Assembly (NCBI RefSeq): GCF_001507435.1
Contig: NZ_LMWH01000300.1
Location: forward strand, 1 to 37,262
Direction: 5' to 3'
Source: Streptomyces sp. NRRL F-5122
Lineage (GTDB): Bacteria > Actinomycetota > Actinomycetes > Streptomycetales > Streptomycetaceae
DNA length: 37,262 nucleotides
Part shown: positions 34,211 to 37,262 of the stretch, piece after piece
Layout: each line of letters opens with the position of its first letter
Position numbering within the stretch: position 1 is the stretch's first letter
Translations under genes and position numbers: made by a program
Notes under the pieces: model-generated
Seen by the model: only the letters and a program-made list of their open reading frames with translations
What the model was told of the DNA's origin: nothing
Databases searched by the model: none

Positions 34211-34837
34211 TCACTCGCCCTCCCTTGGGGCGTAGTAGCGGAAGAACATGTCCACTGCCATGCCCGTGAGTCGGGCGAAGCGGCCTTCTTCGACCTGTGC
34301 GGATGGTTCATTGGCGAGCTGCTGGCTGATCACGCCGGAGACCAGCGCCGTGTAGAGCGCCACGCCTTCGTCGTCGGCGGCTTCGGCGGCCAACTGCCCG
34401 GCGTGCACGGCGGCCTGGAGAGCTGATCGCAGGACTTCCAACAGACGCACCGAGGGTTCGTAGGCCTGGGGGGTTGGTTCGAAATTGGGTACGGGCCGCC
34501 AGTACAGCAGCTGCGCCAACACCGGATTGGCCATTGCCCAAGCGACGCTGGCCTGTTGACCCGCCACGATGACAGCCCGCGGATCCTCGGCGAGCCGGGC
34601 ACTGTAGGGCTCCAGGACATCGGCCGATTCACGTACTCCGCGCTCGAACAGGGCGTCGTAGATGGCCATCTTCGATGGGAAGTACTGGTAGAGCGAGGGT
34701 GGACGCACTCCCACCCGCCGGGCGACCTCGGCCATGCTCAGCCCGGCCACGCCGTCCTCCGCCATGACTTCGATCGCCGTGTCGAGGATCTCCTGCACGG
34801 TCTCGTTGCGCCGTCGAAGCCTCCGGTCTTCCCTCAT
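34211..34837 (-). CDS. TetR-family regulator
   Basis: 208 residues from ATG 34837; a frame 12 codons longer exists but adds unrelated hydrophobic residues. N-terminal TetR HTH: VQEILDTAIEVMAEDGVAGLSMAEVARRVGVRPPSLYQYFPSKMAIYDALFERG. The C-terminal helical ligand domain (about 65-208) resembles the WHG type (LLEVLRSALQAAVHAGQL). Its stop is one base from the start of the MPI-family gene, so it probably controls that operon. A CCTA-N7-TAGG dyad at 34851-34865 just upstream may be its operator. Confidence 0.9.
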   Translation of the reverse strand: MREDRRLRRRNETVQEILDTAIEVMAEDGVAGLSMAEVARRVGVRPPSLYQYFPSKMAIYDALFERGVRESADVLEPYSARLAEDPRAVIVAGQQASVAWAMANPVLAQLLYWRPVPNFEPTPQAYEPSVRLLEVLRSALQAAVHAGQLAAEAADDEGVALYTALVSGVISQQLANEPSAQVEEGRFARLTGMAVDMFFRYYAPREGE

Positions 34838-34850
34838 GTAGATAAGAAAA

Positions 34851-34865
34851 CCTAATGCCAGTAGG
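34851..34865. promoter_or_regulatory. Possible TetR operator
   Basis: Short dyad CCTA-N7-TAGG 14 bp upstream of the TetR start. Position suits autoregulation, but the arms are only 4 bp, so this is weak. Confidence 0.25.
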
Positions 34866-35197
34866 GAAGTCAACGCCTCTTCAGCTTTTCCGACGTCGAG
34901 GCAGGGTCAACTGCTCGCGCCCGTCGTCCACTTCCCCCACGTCAGCGTGCACGGGACCGGTCTGTCCCCAGGTCCGCTCCGAGCGGCATCTGCATCACCG
35001 ACAGGCAGCGGGCCCGCCGTGCAGCAAACTCGGCCCGGCCCGCTGGTCCTTGAGGCGGTGCCGACTTGTGGCCTCAGCGCAACTGGTAGGGGCTGAGGCG
35101 GAGCCGGGGTCCTGCCGAGCCGAAGTCCTGCTGGGGCCGCAGTGTTGCCGGGATAGGGCGGGTGCCGGTGCGTACTGCAGCGCCGGTAGGGCTGGAG
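34866..35197. other. Intergenic, no gene recognised
   Basis: About 330 bp between the TetR gene and the small HTH gene. No conserved frame or clear terminator seen. Confidence 0.4.
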
Positions 35198-35452
35198 TCA
35201 GGCTTGGTGGGCGCTTTCAAGGGGTGTGTGGGTCGTTGTAGACGAGGGTGTCGAGTTGGATGTTGTAGGCGTGGTGGAGGGTCCAGAGGGTGGTGAGGCT
35301 GGGTTGTTTGGTGCCGGCGGCTGTTTGGTGCCGGCGGCGAGTCGGTGGAGGGTGGATCTGCTGATGCCGGTGCGTTCGGCCATGGCGGCGACGGTGTCGT
35401 CGCCGTGTTCTCTGGCTTTGACCAGGAGTGTGGTCATGTGTAGGCGGAGCAT
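35198..35452 (-). pseudogene. Small HTH gene frameshifted by a 17-bp duplication
   Basis: From ATG 35452 (GAGGGGG eight bases upstream) the protein begins MLRLHMTTLLVKAREHG and contains an XRE/LacI-like HTH (TVAAMAERTGISRSTLHRLAAGTKQP). A perfect 17-bp tandem duplication directly after that HTH shifts the frame into Pro/Thr/Ser-rich sequence ending at 35198. Removing one copy restores TKQPSLTTLWTLHHAYNIQLDTLVYNDPHTP with a stop at 35217, giving a 70-odd-residue HTH protein of a kind frequent in Streptomyces. The current product keeps most of the HTH but has an altered tail. Confidence 0.75.
35305..35338. repeat. Perfect 17-bp tandem duplication
   Basis: TGTTTGGTGCCGGCGGC occurs twice, head to tail (35305-35321 and 35322-35338). 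The length is not a multiple of three and lies inside a coding frame, so it causes a frameshift. Confidence 0.95.
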
Positions 35453-35692
35453 GGTCTGGGACCCCCTCTGGGAATGCGTTTGTGCGGTTGGCCCACGCGC
35501 ACGCAACGTATGCAAGTTGTCGGCTTGGAGTGACGCAAGGGTATTTTGATGCGCACAGGAGTTCGGTGTTGGTGATGTGGCCTGTGTGTTTGTGGATCTA
35601 GGGCTGTGACCTGCGAAGGTGCAGGTGTGCAACTGGGGGGCAGTAGTTGGCATGTGCGCTACCCTTCGGGGTCGGCGCGCTACTCTCCGGGC

Positions 35693-36199
35693 ATGCGGAG
35701 TATGGAAGATCCCCCCCACGGGAGTCGGGCAAGGCGGCAGGCGCAGGCGCGTCGGGTCGGTGCGTTTTTGACGGCGGTGGCGACCGCGGCCGGGTATGAC
35801 GTGCGGCGGCGGCAGGGCGGTCGGGCGCAGTTGGCGGCCGTGACCGGTTTGAGTTTGACGACGATCAGTCGGACGTTGGACGGCAAGACGTTGCCGCTTC
35901 CTTCGCAGCTGACGACCTGGGCGACGGTCCTCAATCTTGATCACCGCCGGATGCTGGTGGAGAGCGGTCTGATCCCGGAGCAGCGCGGGCCGCAGACGGT
36001 GGAGAAGGACGTGGTGGTGGCGTCGGCGCTGTCCGTGCAGGAGGCGATGGATGCGTGGGGGATCACCGATCCCATCATCCGCAAGACGCTCGGCGGGAGC
36101 ATCACCCAGGCGATCCAGTTGCAGAAGGAACTGGACTCGGCAGGGGACTGGGGGGAACTGGACTCGGCAGGGGACTGGGGGGCGGTCGCCCTGGGGTGA
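35693..36199 (+). CDS. Small HTH DNA-binding protein, unrecognised family
   Basis: 168 residues from ATG 35693; ATG 35702 is equally possible and neither has a good ribosome-binding site, so it may be leaderless. A basic N terminus (SRARRQAQARRVGAFLTAVATAAGYD) precedes an HTH (GGRAQLAAVTGLSLTTISRTLDGKTLPLPSQLTTWATVLNL) and a helical tail (EKDVVVASALSVQEAMDAWGITDPIIRKTLGG). The tail ends in ELDSAGDWG repeated twice, from a perfect 27-bp duplication. It is divergent from the duplicated small HTH gene, with about 240 bp between them, suggesting a two-regulator switch. No precise family. Confidence 0.72.
   Translation: MRSMEDPPHGSRARRQAQARRVGAFLTAVATAAGYDVRRRQGGRAQLAAVTGLSLTTISRTLDGKTLPLPSQLTTWATVLNLDHRRMLVESGLIPEQRGPQTVEKDVVVASALSVQEAMDAWGITDPIIRKTLGGSITQAIQLQKELDSAGDWGELDSAGDWGAVALG
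36128..36181. repeat. Perfect 27-bp in-frame tandem duplication
   Basis: Two identical 27-bp units (36128-36154, 36155-36181) encode ELDSAGDWG twice near the C terminus of the HTH protein. The frame is preserved. Confidence 0.95.
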
Positions 36200-36693
36200 C
36201 ACGGACTCGACAGAGGAACGAGCCCCTTCTTCAACCGGAAGATGCAACGTCCGCCCCAGCGGCGGCGGATGAGATCGCCGAGCCTCTCGGGTGCTGCCGG
36301 CCTGCCGTGTCCGCTGCTCTGGCCGTGTGGTGGTGGCGGGCGCGGCCCCTGAGTGTCCAGGGTGGTGCCGCATGAGTGATTCGCGGTCCCGGCCAGGCGT
36401 GCGCCTGCGGGTTGTTCACCTGCTTGCTGCTCCGCGTCTGTCCCGTTGAACGCCGTGTGAGGGCCAAGTCGGGTGCCTGGTGGGCCGGGTTGCCGTCGCG
36501 GCGCATCGCGAAGAGTGTCGGTGCGTCGTGACGTCAAGCTGAGGCGCGCTCCAGGGGCGTGTCCGGGTTTTCGCGGGTTTTTCTGGGTTGATGCGTGCCA
36601 ACACGCCCAGAGGTATGGGGGAGTACCGGGGTTTTTGTGTGGGCGTGTCAGGATCGGCGGGTTGGTTGTCAATGCCGGGGAGAGGGGCGGCGG
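36200..36693. other. Intergenic, no secure gene
   Basis: About 490 bp. A frame ending at 36375 (with AVSAALAVWWWRARPLSV) overlaps by ATGA a 25-codon frame starting at 36372 that has GGTGG upstream. These could be tiny genes but are too short to support. Confidence 0.35.
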
Positions 36694-36957
36694 ATGCTCG
36701 TTGTGCAGGGTGCCTCGGTGACTGCTGTCGTTCGTGGCAGTACGGGTGAACCGGTGATTTTGCTGTCCGGGAACGGGCATCGGGGTGTGCCGGAGCAGGC
36801 GCTGCTGGAAATGGTGCAGGCGGCTTCGGCTGTTCTGAGTGAGGCGGAGTTGCGTGTGGTCAGCCATGCGATCCCGCGTCTGCGGGCGGGTCGGGCGGAT
36901 TCGCGCGTTGCGGTCGACGGTGAGGTTTTGACGGTCTACAGGCTGTCCGGCGACTGA
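36694..36957 (+). CDS. Small hypothetical protein
   Basis: 87 residues from ATG 36694, with GAGAGGGG upstream. It begins MLVVQGASVTAVVRG and has a beta-rich N-terminal part (VTAVVRGSTGEPVILLSGNG), a helix (QALLEMVQAASAVLSEAELRVV), and a beta-rich end (DSRVAVDGEVLTVYRLSGD). The composition looks like a compact folded protein, but I recognise no family. Separated from the next, convergent gene by a strong hairpin. Confidence 0.6.
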   Translation: MLVVQGASVTAVVRGSTGEPVILLSGNGHRGVPEQALLEMVQAASAVLSEAELRVVSHAIPRLRAGRADSRVAVDGEVLTVYRLSGD

Positions 36958-37030
36958 CCCGGGCTGGAGTTCGGAGTTCCCGATGGCAGCGGCGGGCTCG
37001 GGGCCCGTCTTCTTTCTTTCCGGGCAAATA

Positions 37031-37073
37031 CGCGTCGCCCGCCGTCGGCGGAATTTCGACGGCGGGCGACGCG
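37031..37073. terminator. Bidirectional hairpin terminator
   Basis: Perfect 16-bp stem (CGCGTCGCCCGCCGTC / GACGGCGGGCGACGCG) with an 11-base loop, between two convergent genes. Likely serves both. Confidence 0.85.
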
Positions 37074-37102
37074 GCTTCATGGAAGGTGGATGTGCTGTTG
37101 GG

Positions 37103-37262
37103 TCAGTGGCGGCAGCAGTCCCAACCGTAGGAGTACAGGCTGTAGCGCCCGTGGCGGTAGCGGCCCAGGTCCCAGCCCGAGTGCCGGTCGCAGCGGTTGC
37201 GGTACCTGTCCCAGCGCCAGTAGTCGCGGTCGTTGCCGCGGTACCGCCGCAGGTCGATGCCG
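37103..37262 (-). CDS. Tyr/Arg/Trp-rich small protein, 3' part
   Basis: Partial: the 5' end lies beyond the window. The last 52 residues are rich in Tyr, Arg, Asp and Trp (LRRYRGNDRDYWRWDRYRNRC, then WDLGRYRHGRYSLYSYGWDCCRH) with a terminal CC and one more Cys. Low-complexity aromatic/basic sequence with Cys suggests a small secreted or surface-associated protein, but no family is recognised. Confidence 0.6.
   Translation of the reverse strand, partial: GIDLRRYRGNDRDYWRWDRYRNRCDRHSGWDLGRYRHGRYSLYSYGWDCCRH

Noticed and set aside
35198..36373. 391-codon minus-strand frame spanning both small HTH genes
   Set aside because: Upstream of 35452 it is antisense to the plus-strand HTH gene and is Pro/Thr/His/Arg-rich; only the last 85 codons correspond to a real gene.

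Overview
This is a high-GC actinobacterial chromosome segment, almost certainly Streptomyces or a close relative. Evidence: strong G/C bias at third codon positions, GTG/TTG starts, an ECF41/SigJ-type sigma factor, two DinB-fold proteins of the mycothiol-dependent maleylpyruvate isomerase group, DUF427, an Excalibur protein, and an iron box resembling DmdR1/IdeR sites. There is no rRNA, tRNA, CRISPR array or phage structural module. It reads as an accessory/stress-response region with many short operons, each next to its own regulator, plus several decayed genes.

Layout. 1-1.8 kb: 3' end of an OmpR-type response regulator overlapping its histidine kinase. 2.1-6.6 kb (minus strand): BlaI-like repressor and M56 metallopeptidase, then an iron-uptake pair efeO-efeU (no efeB) and a COG4705-type membrane protein; the efeO promoter carries an iron box over the -35 and a second palindrome reaching the -10. 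7.1-8.7 kb: Excalibur surface protein, a small membrane protein and poorly coding DNA. 9.0-13.5 kb: ferritin-like protein, VOC protein, an ECF41 sigma factor, a cupin and a DUF427 protein; the sigma factor and the cupin share a near-identical promoter (TGTCAC-N16-CGGTCAT), which suggests a small local regulon. 13.8-18.7 kb: PH-like membrane protein, MarR-GNAT fusion with a near-perfect operator over its start codon, DinB protein, and an SDR/AraC divergent pair with a 21-bp-spaced direct repeat between them.

19.0-20.3 kb: an IS1341-type (tnpB-only) element whose TnpB has lost the zinc-finger/RuvC-III segment while its right-end RNA scaffold is still structured; it abuts and has removed the natural stop of an AraC gene. 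21.4-24.5 kb: intact pntAB transhydrogenase. 24.6-26.3 kb: SDR and its XRE/MmyB-type regulator. 26.5-30.1 kb: aldo/keto reductase remnant, then succinate-semialdehyde dehydrogenase, a beta-hydroxyacid dehydrogenase and a DinB/MPI protein in one direction. 30.2-34.8 kb: monooxygenase-fold protein, DJ-1/PfpI protein divergent from a second XRE/MmyB regulator, a truncated VOC gene, and a TetR gene coupled to a frameshifted MPI gene. 35.2-37.3 kb: two divergent small HTH genes, each carrying a perfect tandem duplication (17 bp, frameshifting; 27 bp, in frame), then small unrecognised proteins.

Recurring theme: redox/iron chemistry (iron uptake, ferritin-like, transhydrogenase, SDRs, DJ-1, mycothiol-type enzymes) under many separate one-component regulators. 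Function calls are from reading translated sequence by eye; no database search was run.
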